Source: an uncultured Collinsella sp. (GTDB taxonomy: Bacteria > Actinomycetota > Coriobacteriia > Coriobacteriales > Coriobacteriaceae). From it: a stretch of DNA of 8,371 bases. The position numbers and the translations under genes are program-made. Of the stretch, positions 1 through 5,337 are shown in pieces (the stretch's first letter is position 1; each line of letters starts with the position of its first letter). The notes below the pieces were generated by a model. That model saw only the letters and a list, made by a program, of their open reading frames with translations, was not told the origin of the DNA and ran no database searches. The DNA lies in contig USBA01000081.1 of assembly GCA_900552735.1 (NCBI GenBank), positions 1 to 8,371 on the forward strand, in the 5' to 3' direction.

Positions 1-851
1 GAGATAACGGCAGAGCCCTTCTCGGGCACGCCCGTGCCCCTGCCGAGCAAATGGATTGCGATAAAGGCAACCTCTTCTCGGGGCATGCTCACGCCCAGGG
101 CATCCTTGATGTTTGCGGCAATCTGGAAAGCCGCGGCGTATTCGCGCGTTCCCTCCAGTTTTTGAACGTCCGATTCTGCAGCTGGGACATAGCAGCCCTG
201 CTCGATGCGGCCAAGAGCAATGTAAAGATGCATGATGAGATTGCGGGATGCCAGCGAGCTCACCGTGACGGGCGAGGCCGTCAGAGCATCGTCCACACAT
301 GCGGCGATGGCCCGCAGGCGCTCGGCGAGTTTTGCATCGTCGGTGTCGGGCAACACGGGCCTCACCAGCGAGGCCAGGCACAGGCGCCGCTGCGACTCCC
401 CGCCCGCAACGCGGATTCCGTAGCGTGGGCGCTTTTCGAGCGTTAAGTCAAATTGGGCGAGTTTCTGCTCTACCAGACGCATGTCATTGGACAGAGTTCG
501 CGCCGAAACGTAGAGTAAATCCGCATACTCCTCAATCGTCACCCACTGGGACCGCATGAGGAGGTCGTTAAGAAGGAAGGACACACGGCCGTCGCGCGTA
601 TCAGGAATGCCCGGATGGGCCAGAGCCGCACCGTCTAGCAAGCGAGCAAGCTCATCTGCACATGCAACATCGATACGATACTGCCCCTTGCTGCCAACGA
701 TGCGTGCAACCCCTGCAAGGTTGTCGTTTGCGCGATGGATATAGTTTCTCACGGCGCGATCGCTTACCTCGAGACGCTTGGCAAGTACCGCGACAGCGAC
801 AGGCTGAGCGTCCTCGATCATATTTACAAGCTGCTTGACGCGAGCATCCAT
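1..851 (-). CDS. PRD-domain transcriptional regulator (LicR/MtlR-like), C-terminus beyond the left edge
   Basis: I translated 283 residues from ATG at 851-849 to the window edge with no stop. Residues about 5-60 read as an HTH_11-type winged helix (AVLAKRLEVSDRAVRNYIHR). Residues about 90-150 read as a second, Mga-like HTH (TIEEYADLLYVSARTLSNDM). Residues about 175-275 match a first PRD, with the two phosphorylatable histidines at H208 (NLIMHLYIALGRIEQG) and H267 (EVAFIAIHLLGRG). PRD proteins are controlled by phosphotransferase-system phosphorylation of such histidines. The N-terminus is an HTH pair rather than the small CAT RNA-binding domain, so a DNA-binding activator of sugar or PTS genes is more likely than a BglG-type antiterminator. 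A second PRD and EIIB/EIIA-like domains would be expected off the left edge. The start is secure: an in-frame TAG lies at 875-873 and a strong Shine-Dalgarno precedes the ATG. Its target genes are not visible. Confidence 0.9.
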   Translation of the reverse strand, partial: MDARVKQLVNMIEDAQPVAVAVLAKRLEVSDRAVRNYIHRANDNLAGVARIVGSKGQYRIDVACADELARLLDGAALAHPGIPDTRDGRVSFLLNDLLMRSQWVTIEEYADLLYVSARTLSNDMRLVEQKLAQFDLTLEKRPRYGIRVAGGESQRRLCLASLVRPVLPDTDDAKLAERLRAIAACVDDALTASPVTVSSLASRNLIMHLYIALGRIEQGCYVPAAESDVQKLEGTREYAAAFQIAANIKDALGVSMPREEVAFIAIHLLGRGTGVPEKGSAVI

Positions 852-1016
852 GTCCTCCTCCTTTCCCTGCGTCTAGTCTAACGCGGTAAAGAATGACACT
901 CCACGTCGCGCTCGTTCCGCCAACTCGGAACAGGTTGCGGGGAGTCCAGCCGAACTTATAGGGAGCACGGAGAAAGGGCCCGAAAGCCATGTGCCGGTGT
1001 GAGATGCGCTTTCCGC
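852..1016. other. Non-coding leader upstream of the PRD regulator
   Basis: No credible gene is seen on either strand. A small hairpin, GTTCCG / CGGAAC (914-919 with 926-931, loop CCAACT), is the only clear structure. A weak promoter guess for the minus-strand regulator is TGGAGT, 17 bases, TAGACT, ending near 874, with only 3/6 and 4/6 consensus matches, so it is not called as a promoter. Confidence 0.4.
854..864 (-). promoter_or_regulatory. Ribosome binding site of the PRD regulator
   Basis: On the minus strand AAAGGAGGAGG ends 2 bases before the ATG. Its internal AGGAGG motifs give workable spacing. With the in-frame stop at 875-873 it fixes the start at 851. Confidence 0.8.
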
Positions 1017-1097
1017 AGTCATTGGGGACAGACTTAAATGAGTAGTCGTTGTGGACGTTCTTGTTTGACTAGTCGTTTAAGAACGTCCCCAATGACT
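1017..1097. repeat. Intergenic mosaic inverted-repeat element (REP/MITE-like)
   Basis: The outer arms are perfect 13-base inverted repeats, AGTCATTGGGGAC at 1017-1029 and its complement at 1085-1097. A second, inner inverted repeat pairs GGACGTTCTT (1053-1062) with AAGAACGTCC (1079-1088), and a GACTAGTC palindrome (1067-1074) sits at its centre. The right arms overlap at 1085-1088, so the two stems are mutually exclusive folds. TAGTCGTT also occurs twice (1043-1050 and 1070-1077). The size and nested palindromes resemble REP- or MITE-type repeats mobilised in trans. No transposase lies in the window, so mobility is inferred. Confidence 0.6.
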
Positions 1098-1108
1098 AGG
1101 TGAATAGC

Positions 1109-1141
1109 AAAAGCCCCGCAGTCGGAGCGGACTGCGGGGCT
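1109..1141 (-). terminator. Intrinsic terminator of arcC
   Basis: A perfect 12-base stem AGCCCCGCAGTC (1112-1123) pairs with GACTGCGGGGCT (1130-1141) across a 6-base loop. In the minus direction it is followed by a short TTTT tract. It lies 66 bases downstream of the arcC stop and separates arcC from the PRD regulator on the same strand. Confidence 0.85.
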
Positions 1142-1160
1142 CATGAAGAGAGGCTAGTTT

Positions 1161-1184
1161 GTGGGCGCTTTACCTGGCGCCCAC
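1161..1184 (-). other. Hairpin in the arcC 3' untranslated region
   Basis: GTGGGCGC (1161-1168) pairs with GCGCCCAC (1177-1184) across an 8-base loop, between the arcC stop and the terminator. It has no T-tract on either strand, so it is not a terminator by itself. It may act as a 3'-end stabiliser or pause stem. Confidence 0.5.
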
Positions 1185-1206
1185 GAGAGAGGCAACAGAG
1201 TAGAGA

Positions 1207-2169
1207 CTACTCGTGAATGCGGGTACCGGAGAGGCCAGCCATGGTCTCGGCGGCCTTGTCCAGAGCGCCGATGATGCAGGTGCGGCCCTTGCGGGAACGG
1301 GCGAACTTGATGGCAGCGCGAACCTTGGGCTCCATGGAACCCTTGCCGAACTGACCCTCGTCTGCCAGGCGCTCGGCCTCGTCGGCGGTGAGGTCCTCGA
1401 GCTCCTCCTGGTTGGGCTTGCCAAAGTTGATGGCAACATGCTCAACGGCGGTCAGCAGGAACAGAACGTCAGCATCGCAGTCCTCGGCCAGCAGCTCGCC
1501 GCCCAGGTCCTTGTCGATGACGGCGGGAACGCCCTTGTAGCAGCCCTTGTTCTCGTAGTCGCGGACGACGGGGATGCCGCCGCCACCGCAGGCGATGACG
1601 ATGAACTCGTTGTCGAGCAGGTTGAGGATGGAGTCAGCCTCGACGATCTTCTTGGGATCGGGGGAAGCGACGACGCGACGCCAGCCGCGGCCGGAATCCT
1701 CGACGAAGACCTTGGAGGGGTCCTCGGCCATGAACTCCTTGGCCTGCTCCTCGGTGTAGAAGGGGCCGATCGGCTTGGTCGGGTTCTTGAACGCGGGATC
1801 GTCCGGGTCGCACTCGATCTGGGTGACGACGGTTGCGGCGTGCCAGCGCTTATAGCGCTTGTGCATCTCGCGGCCAATGCCCTGCTGCAGGTGATAGCCG
1901 ATGTAGCCCTGGGACATGGCGCCGCACTCGGGCAGCGGCATCTCGGGAGTGCCGATGGCGTCGTGGGCGGCGGCGAAGGCGTTCTGGATCATGCCGACCT
2001 GCGGGCCGTTGCCGTGGGTGATGATGATCTCGTTGCCCTGCTCGATCAGGCCGAGAAGAGCGTGAGCGGTGTTGCTCACGGCCTCGATCTGCTCAACGGG
2101 GTTGTTGCCGAGGGCGTTGCCGCCAAGGGCGACGACGATACGATCGGGCTTGCCAAGAGGCTTAGACAT
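1207..2169 (-). CDS. arcC: Carbamate kinase
   Basis: Transfers phosphate from carbamoyl phosphate to ADP, giving ATP, CO2 and ammonia. It is the energy-yielding last step of arginine-deiminase, agmatine or purine/allantoin fermentation, in the cytoplasm. The 320-residue protein has the usual length and the family signatures in order: VALGGNAL near the N-terminus, ITHGNGPQVG, MPLPECGAMSQGYIGYHLQQ, VVTQIECDPDDPAF, GRGWRRVVASPDP, FIVIACGGGGIPV, VIDKDLGGELLA and GQFGKGSMEPKV. The start was taken at MSKPLGKP because AAAGGA lies 8 bases upstream. A start at 2205 would add 12 unlikely residues and overlap the upstream dyad. The gene stands alone: no arginine deiminase, ornithine or putrescine carbamoyltransferase, or antiporter gene is adjacent in the window, so the source of carbamoyl phosphate cannot be told from context. 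A terminator follows it and a dyad precedes it. Confidence 0.97.
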   Translation of the reverse strand: MSKPLGKPDRIVVALGGNALGNNPVEQIEAVSNTAHALLGLIEQGNEIIITHGNGPQVGMIQNAFAAAHDAIGTPEMPLPECGAMSQGYIGYHLQQGIGREMHKRYKRWHAATVVTQIECDPDDPAFKNPTKPIGPFYTEEQAKEFMAEDPSKVFVEDSGRGWRRVVASPDPKKIVEADSILNLLDNEFIVIACGGGGIPVVRDYENKGCYKGVPAVIDKDLGGELLAEDCDADVLFLLTAVEHVAINFGKPNQEELEDLTADEAERLADEGQFGKGSMEPKVRAAIKFARSRKGRTCIIGALDKAAETMAGLSGTRIHE

Positions 2170-2177
2170 TGCTGGAA

Positions 2178-2183
2178 TCCTTT
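2178..2183 (-). promoter_or_regulatory. Ribosome binding site of arcC
   Basis: AAAGGA on the minus strand, 8 bases before the ATG at 2169-2167, supports the shorter arcC start. Confidence 0.75.
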
Positions 2184-2204
2184 CTGTAAAAGGCCTACAA
2201 CCCA

Positions 2205-2242
2205 TTAATAACCCGCGTCCGTGCGATACGCGAGTTTATTAA
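2205..2242. promoter_or_regulatory. Imperfect dyad upstream of arcC (operator or 5'-UTR hairpin)
   Basis: TTAATAACCCGCGT (2205-2218) is inverted as ACGCGAGTTTATTAA (2228-2242) around a 9-base centre. Thirteen bases pair, with one mismatch and one bulge. It lies 36-73 bases upstream of the arcC ATG, the expected place for a repressor or activator site or a structured leader. No T-run follows it on the minus strand, so it is not a terminator. No particular regulator is recognised. Confidence 0.5.
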
Positions 2243-2294
2243 GGTTTATATTCTCTTTATCGCTCATTTTATTCATTTTGAAAATAGCGGAACG

Positions 2295-2504
2295 GTGAAC
2301 GGTCGTTTTTATCCGCTCAGCGTACAGAACCCCAGCTCAAGCATATCTACGCCATTTACGTGCAACTTTATTTTAATAGAGCAGGGATTAGACCAGATTA
2401 TGCAAACTATATCTTTGCTAAACACAAAACGGACAGCGCAATATCTTACTCGCGCTATACGAGATTCTATGCACTTATTGGACGAGTATGCAGCCCTGCA
2501 ATAA
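2295..2504 (+). CDS. Doubtful small hypothetical protein (GTG start)
   Basis: A 69-residue frame in the AT-rich spacer. Its second half (QGLDQIMQTISLLNTKRTA and onward) has the composition of amphipathic helices, unlike most chance frames here. Against it are a GTG start, no recognisable Shine-Dalgarno, and no family I can name. It could be a gene remnant or chance. Confidence 0.15.
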   Translation: MNGRFYPLSVQNPSSSISTPFTCNFILIEQGLDQIMQTISLLNTKRTAQYLTRAIRDSMHLLDEYAALQ

Positions 2505-2615
2505 CATGGCGTTTTTCATCCAACTTAAGGAATAGACGAGTGCCTTTGCCGCGCGTCGGCCGGCAGCCGGCGAGCCGTCTCGTCGATTGCCGCTTCCAGA
2601 AAATCAAAAACTGAT

Positions 2616-2629
2616 ATTGCGCGCGCAAT
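2616..2629. promoter_or_regulatory. Perfect 14-base palindrome upstream of the DUF3830-like gene
   Basis: ATTGCGCGCGCAAT is perfectly self-complementary and lies about 140 bases before the ATG of the downstream gene. It could be a homodimer operator. A GC-rich alternating tract can also arise by chance. Confidence 0.25.
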
Positions 2630-2756
2630 TGCTGCATGGTACTTTAGCGAAGAACAGCGCGGGCTGGGGCGACAGAGATCTGTCGTGAAGTTTGGGTTCG
2701 GCGACCCCGCTGCTGTCTTCTCCTTATCCGCCAGCGAACCCCTTGAGCGACGGATT

Positions 2757-2763
2757 GAGGAGG
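2757..2763 (+). promoter_or_regulatory. Ribosome binding site deciding the 2772 start
   Basis: GAGGAGG with an 8-base spacer to ATG 2772 is a near-ideal Shine-Dalgarno. The in-frame GTG at 2685 has none. Confidence 0.85.
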
Positions 2764-2771
2764 TCCTTACT

Positions 2772-3188
2772 ATGACAAAAATGCTCAAGATTACGCTGAA
2801 TGGCGAGACGTTTCTCGCCGACATGCTCTGGGACAAGGCTCCCGAGGCATGCAAGCTGTTCGAATCGTCCTGTCCGGTCGAGTCACGTATCTTTTCGGCC
2901 AAGATCTGCGATGCCGAGGTAACCTATCCCGTATCGGGCCCCATCGCCAATTACGAGCACATCGAGAACCCCGTCTTTCACGAGCCGGCGGGTGCCGTGA
3001 GCTGGTATGGCGGATGGTCGTCAATCTGCATCTTCTTTGACGTGTGCGAGCCCTTTGGCACCTGCAACATGTTCGCCCGCATCTGCGAAGCCGACCGCGA
3101 GCGCTTTGCCGATGCCTGCCGCAATGTCTGGGACAACCAGGGCATGTACATTAAAAACGAAATTGTCGAGATCGAAGCGGAGGCCTAA
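2772..3188 (+). CDS. DUF3830-like protein (cyclophilin-like fold)
   Basis: The 138-residue protein begins MTKMLKITLNGETFLADMLW. It continues with DKAPEACKLFESSCPVESR, a central segment ENPVFHEPAGAVSWYGGWSS, then FFDVCEPFGTCNMFARICE. This order (short beta strand, 'DKAP..C..F' helix, a basic 'exxxx-A-x-w' strand, an 'ENP..hpapGeisyYpGg' segment, then 'i.fpyG...f.s..G') is how I remember DUF3830 proteins, a small cyclophilin-like family of unknown biochemical role often found beside amidohydrolase, transporter or racemase genes. The usual length is about 130-150 residues, so this copy is complete. It is cytoplasmic, with no signal peptide or membrane segment, and rather cysteine-rich. It is the first gene of a two-gene unit, with the next ATG 2 bases after its stop. 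The family assignment is from recall of the pattern, not a search. Confidence 0.65.
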   Translation: MTKMLKITLNGETFLADMLWDKAPEACKLFESSCPVESRIFSAKICDAEVTYPVSGPIANYEHIENPVFHEPAGAVSWYGGWSSICIFFDVCEPFGTCNMFARICEADRERFADACRNVWDNQGMYIKNEIVEIEAEA

Positions 3189-3190
3189 AG

Positions 3191-3715
3191 ATGATGGATA
3201 TCAACACCCTGCTCGCACTCGACCTTGCCGAGTACACCACTGCACTTGAGGCCCTCGCCGACCAAATGATGCTCGAGGAGCCCCGCGACATCGACTACAT
3301 GCGTCGCCGCAAGCTCGACACCGGCCGCGAATTCGCCGTCTGGAACTTCACCGTCGGCTACTGTATGAACGCCACCGACGCCCTCTCCCTCCTGCGAGCC
3401 CAGGCCAACGAAAACGCCAACGACGGCACCGCCGACCTCGCAACGATCAACAACAGCGCCGCGCGCCTGTGCGACTGGTTCTCGGGCGCCTTCGACGTCA
3501 CCGGCAAAATGGATGACACCACGGCAATCCTCGCCCACAGCCGCGACCTCTACGCCCAGGTTGAGACTCACGAACAGTTCGCGGCCCTCACCCGCGCCAC
3601 CGAGCGCTATCTGGTCCAGCTCCAATTTTGGGTCGACCGCCAGATTCCCTGGCCGGCTATTAGCGACCTCGTCCACGGCTACCGCCTACGCACGGAATCC
3701 GGCGAGACAAGGTAA
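3191..3715 (+). CDS. Hypothetical protein, mostly helical, unrecognised
   Basis: I do not recognise this 174-residue protein. It is acidic overall and appears almost entirely alpha-helical, with no signal peptide, membrane segment, zinc-binding cysteine cluster or nucleotide-binding loop. Distinct stretches are LEEPRDIDYMRRRKLDTGRE, AVWNFTVGYCMNATDALSLL, ARLCDWFSGAFDVTGKMDD and YLVQLQFWVDRQIPWPAISD. The codons end mostly in C or G, as expected for a resident gene. It starts 2 bases after the DUF3830-like stop, with GCGGAGG overlapping the end of that gene as its Shine-Dalgarno, so the two are almost certainly co-transcribed and translationally coupled. ATG 3194 is an equally possible start one codon later. 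The tight coupling suggests a functional partner of the DUF3830-like protein, but no activity can be inferred. Confidence 0.8.
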   Translation: MMDINTLLALDLAEYTTALEALADQMMLEEPRDIDYMRRRKLDTGREFAVWNFTVGYCMNATDALSLLRAQANENANDGTADLATINNSAARLCDWFSGAFDVTGKMDDTTAILAHSRDLYAQVETHEQFAALTRATERYLVQLQFWVDRQIPWPAISDLVHGYRLRTESGETR

Positions 3716-3770
3716 CCAAGCAAGCAGCACCGACAACACCCCACCATCGGGATCCAAAGTAAGAATCAGA

Positions 3771-3804
3771 GGGCTGGAGACGCACCCAACAGCGTCCCCA
3801 GCCC
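3771..3804 (+). terminator. Terminator-like hairpin after the two-gene unit
   Basis: GGGCTGGAGACGC (3771-3783) pairs with GCGTCCCCAGCCC (3792-3804), 12 of 13 bases, across an 8-base loop, about 55 bases after the stop at 3715. No T-tract follows, so termination would be weak or factor-assisted. A second, smaller stem (ACTG/CAGT around 3821-3831, followed by GGCTTTG) lies just beyond. Confidence 0.45.
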
Positions 3805-3858
3805 CTTCGCAAAGTAGAGCACTGTTTCAGTGGCTTTGAGACCTTATCGGACCTTTGC

Positions 3859-3946
3859 TATCTTCCAATTTTTGTATATTTACGCACGCTATTATCCGCA
3901 AATTTTTGTATGATTTTAGGCAATTCTATCTGCCAATTTTTGTCAT
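3859..3946 (+). repeat. Three direct repeats at exact 34-bp period upstream of the AAA ATPase gene
   Basis: The shared core TATC-N2-C-M-AATTTTTGT occurs at 3859, 3893 and 3927, each start exactly 34 bases after the last. The copies are TATCTTCCAATTTTTGTAT, TATCCGCAAATTTTTGTAT and TATCTGCCAATTTTTGTCAT. The 14-15 bases between copies are only weakly alike. The third copy ends 12 bases before the ATG of the AAA gene, directly against its ribosome binding site. Regular spacing on one side of a gene is what binding sites for a multimeric or cooperatively binding protein look like. Confidence 0.8.
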
Positions 3947-3957
3947 TTGGGGGTTTT

Positions 3958-5319
3958 ATGCTACGCCGTAAGGTCACTGATAGGCTTTTGAGCTGGAAGA
4001 ATAACTCCAATAAGGCATTACTTGTTACTGGTGCGCGTCAGATCGGCAAGAGCTATGCGATTCGCGCGTTCGGAAAAAGCAACTACGCTTCGTATTTTGA
4101 GGTCAATTTACTACTCGATGTCGAGGCAAAGAATGTGCTTATTGGCGCAAAGAACTCCGTTGACTTTATCAACCGTGTAGCCCTTCTTGCGGATGCGCCG
4201 CTTACTGAGGGGGATACGCTTGTCTTTGTCGATGAGATTCAGGAGTATCCGCAGATCGTTACGCTCATGAAGGCGTTGGTCGAGGATGGGCGCTTTAGCT
4301 ATGTCTTCTCGGGGTCTATGCTTGGGACTGAGTTTAAGGGAATCTCTTCTTTTCCGGTGGGGTATGTCGAGCACATTGTTATGCGTCCAATGGATTTTGA
4401 AGAGTTTTGTTGGGCAAACAGCGTCAGTGAGAATGTGCTTGCAGGCATTCGCAGCTGCCTTGTCGAAAAGCATCCTGTCGAAAACTATATTCATGAGGCG
4501 ATGCTCAAGAACTATAGAGCTTATATCGTTTGTGGCGGCATGCCGGAAGTCGTTCAGAACTATATTGATTCGGGTTATTCGCTCGTGAGCACACGTGAGC
4601 TTCAAACTCAGCTGGTCGATCAGTACAAAAGCGATATCTCAAAATATGCATCGACTCGAGCGTTTAACGTTCGGTCGATATTTGAGCAAATTCCCGTCCA
4701 GCTTGAGGCGGAGTCTCATCGCTTTGTTGTTTCGTCTCTGGGTGAGGGAGCTCGCCTTAAAAAATATGAACAGGATTTCCTGTGGCTTGTTAACGCAGGT
4801 GTTGGATTGATGGTCGCCAGGGTGACGGAGCCACGGAGTCCTCTCAAGAGGACGGAGAAAACGACAGCCTTCAAACTATACGAGTCTGATACGGGCATGC
4901 TAGCGTCGCGGTACCCCGGCAGCACTGCACGCGCTGTCTATCTTGATATGAAAACTCCCAACCTTGGTGGTCTCTATGAGAACGTGGTCGCGCAGGAACT
5001 TGTTGCCCTCGGGGCGGATGCATGGTACTACCAAACGCGTGAGGTCGGTGAAGTTGACTTTGTGATCGAAGGCGCCCACGGGCATGTTGTCCCAATCGAG
5101 GTCAAATCGGGCAAGAAGGTTCGAGCGCATGCGGCCCTCGATCGTCTGATGAGTGTGGGCGAGTACAAAATTCCCGAGGCCGTTGTACTGAGCCACGAGA
5201 ATCTCAGCAAAGAGGGCAAGGTTCTGTACGTTCCAATCTACATGACGTTTTGTCTCGATGAGTTTATGGAAAAGGATGACCCCAATAACGATTTCTTGTT
5301 CGCACCCATATCTCTCTAG
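3958..5319 (+). CDS. AAA ATPase with DUF4143 / PD-(D/E)XK-like C-terminal domain
   Basis: A 453-residue cytoplasmic P-loop ATPase. Walker A is GARQIGKS (residues 25-32) and Walker B is LVFVDEIQE with D92-E93. The C-terminal domain has the DUF4143 pattern: GGLYENVVAQEL (E341), then GEVDFVIE (D367) and VVPIEVKSGKK (E381, K383), which together form a PD-(D/E)XK nuclease-like active-site signature. Length and domain order are normal for the family, whose role is not settled; members are common in gut bacteria and archaea and often behave as accessory genes. The start was chosen at MLRRKVTDRLLSWKN because family members begin this way and GGGGG lies 4 bases upstream. An upstream ATG at 3910 lies inside the repeats. 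The gene uses many T- and A-ending codons, unlike nifJ, arcC and the gene pair, which suggests transfer. It stands alone, preceded by 34-bp-period repeats and followed by a repeat-rich junction. Confidence 0.93.
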   Translation: MLRRKVTDRLLSWKNNSNKALLVTGARQIGKSYAIRAFGKSNYASYFEVNLLLDVEAKNVLIGAKNSVDFINRVALLADAPLTEGDTLVFVDEIQEYPQIVTLMKALVEDGRFSYVFSGSMLGTEFKGISSFPVGYVEHIVMRPMDFEEFCWANSVSENVLAGIRSCLVEKHPVENYIHEAMLKNYRAYIVCGGMPEVVQNYIDSGYSLVSTRELQTQLVDQYKSDISKYASTRAFNVRSIFEQIPVQLEAESHRFVVSSLGEGARLKKYEQDFLWLVNAGVGLMVARVTEPRSPLKRTEKTTAFKLYESDTGMLASRYPGSTARAVYLDMKTPNLGGLYENVVAQELVALGADAWYYQTREVGEVDFVIEGAHGHVVPIEVKSGKKVRAHAALDRLMSVGEYKIPEAVVLSHENLSKEGKVLYVPIYMTFCLDEFMEKDDPNNDFLFAPISL

Positions 5320-5337
5320 CCATTTGAATCCGCAATC

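Larger units (their letters stand above)
2243..2771. other. Long intergenic region between arcC and the DUF3830-like gene
   Basis: The divergent arcC and plus-strand gene pair are separated by about 600 bases. Positions about 2243-2510 are clearly AT-rich compared with the flanking genes, and about 2540-2770 are GC-rich. I see no tRNA, riboswitch or confident gene. It holds a doubtful small reading frame (2295-2504), a 14-base palindrome (2616-2629) and an open, coding-like stretch in frame with the DUF3830-like gene (2529-2771). Divergent promoters must lie here, but no -35/-10 pair is convincing. Confidence 0.5.

Noticed and set aside
51..446. 131-codon plus-strand frame antisense to the PRD regulator
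   Set aside because: The minus strand gives a clear PRD regulator with both conserved histidines. The plus frame has no family features.
852..1016. Ribonucleic antiterminator (RAT) plus terminator in front of the PRD regulator
   Set aside because: The hairpin at 914-931 is short, has no following T-tract or overlapping alternative stem, and the regulator's N-terminus is DNA-binding rather than the CAT RNA-binding type.
1213..2208. 331-codon open frame on the plus strand, antisense to arcC along its full length
   Set aside because: It mirrors arcC exactly. Such long antisense frames arise from strong GC-ending codon bias. Its translation is low-complexity (G, D, L, V, A rich) with no family features.
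2685..2771. Upstream GTG 2685 as the start of the DUF3830-like protein
   Set aside because: It has no Shine-Dalgarno, while ATG 2772 has GAGGAGG at 8-base spacing and matches the usual family N-terminus.
2525..2902. 125-codon minus-strand frame over the start of the DUF3830-like gene
   Set aside because: It overlaps the well-supported plus-strand start and ribosome binding site, and its translation is serine/arginine-rich and unrecognisable.
3185..3676. 163-codon minus-strand frame antisense to the unknown 174-residue gene
   Set aside because: Glycine/valine/glutamate-rich mirror of a codon-biased gene. The plus gene has a ribosome binding site and an operon partner.
3859..3946. CRISPR-like array (repeat about 19 bases, spacer about 15, three copies)
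   Set aside because: The repeat and spacer are too short, the copies differ within the repeat, there are no cas genes, and the last copy is fused to a gene start.
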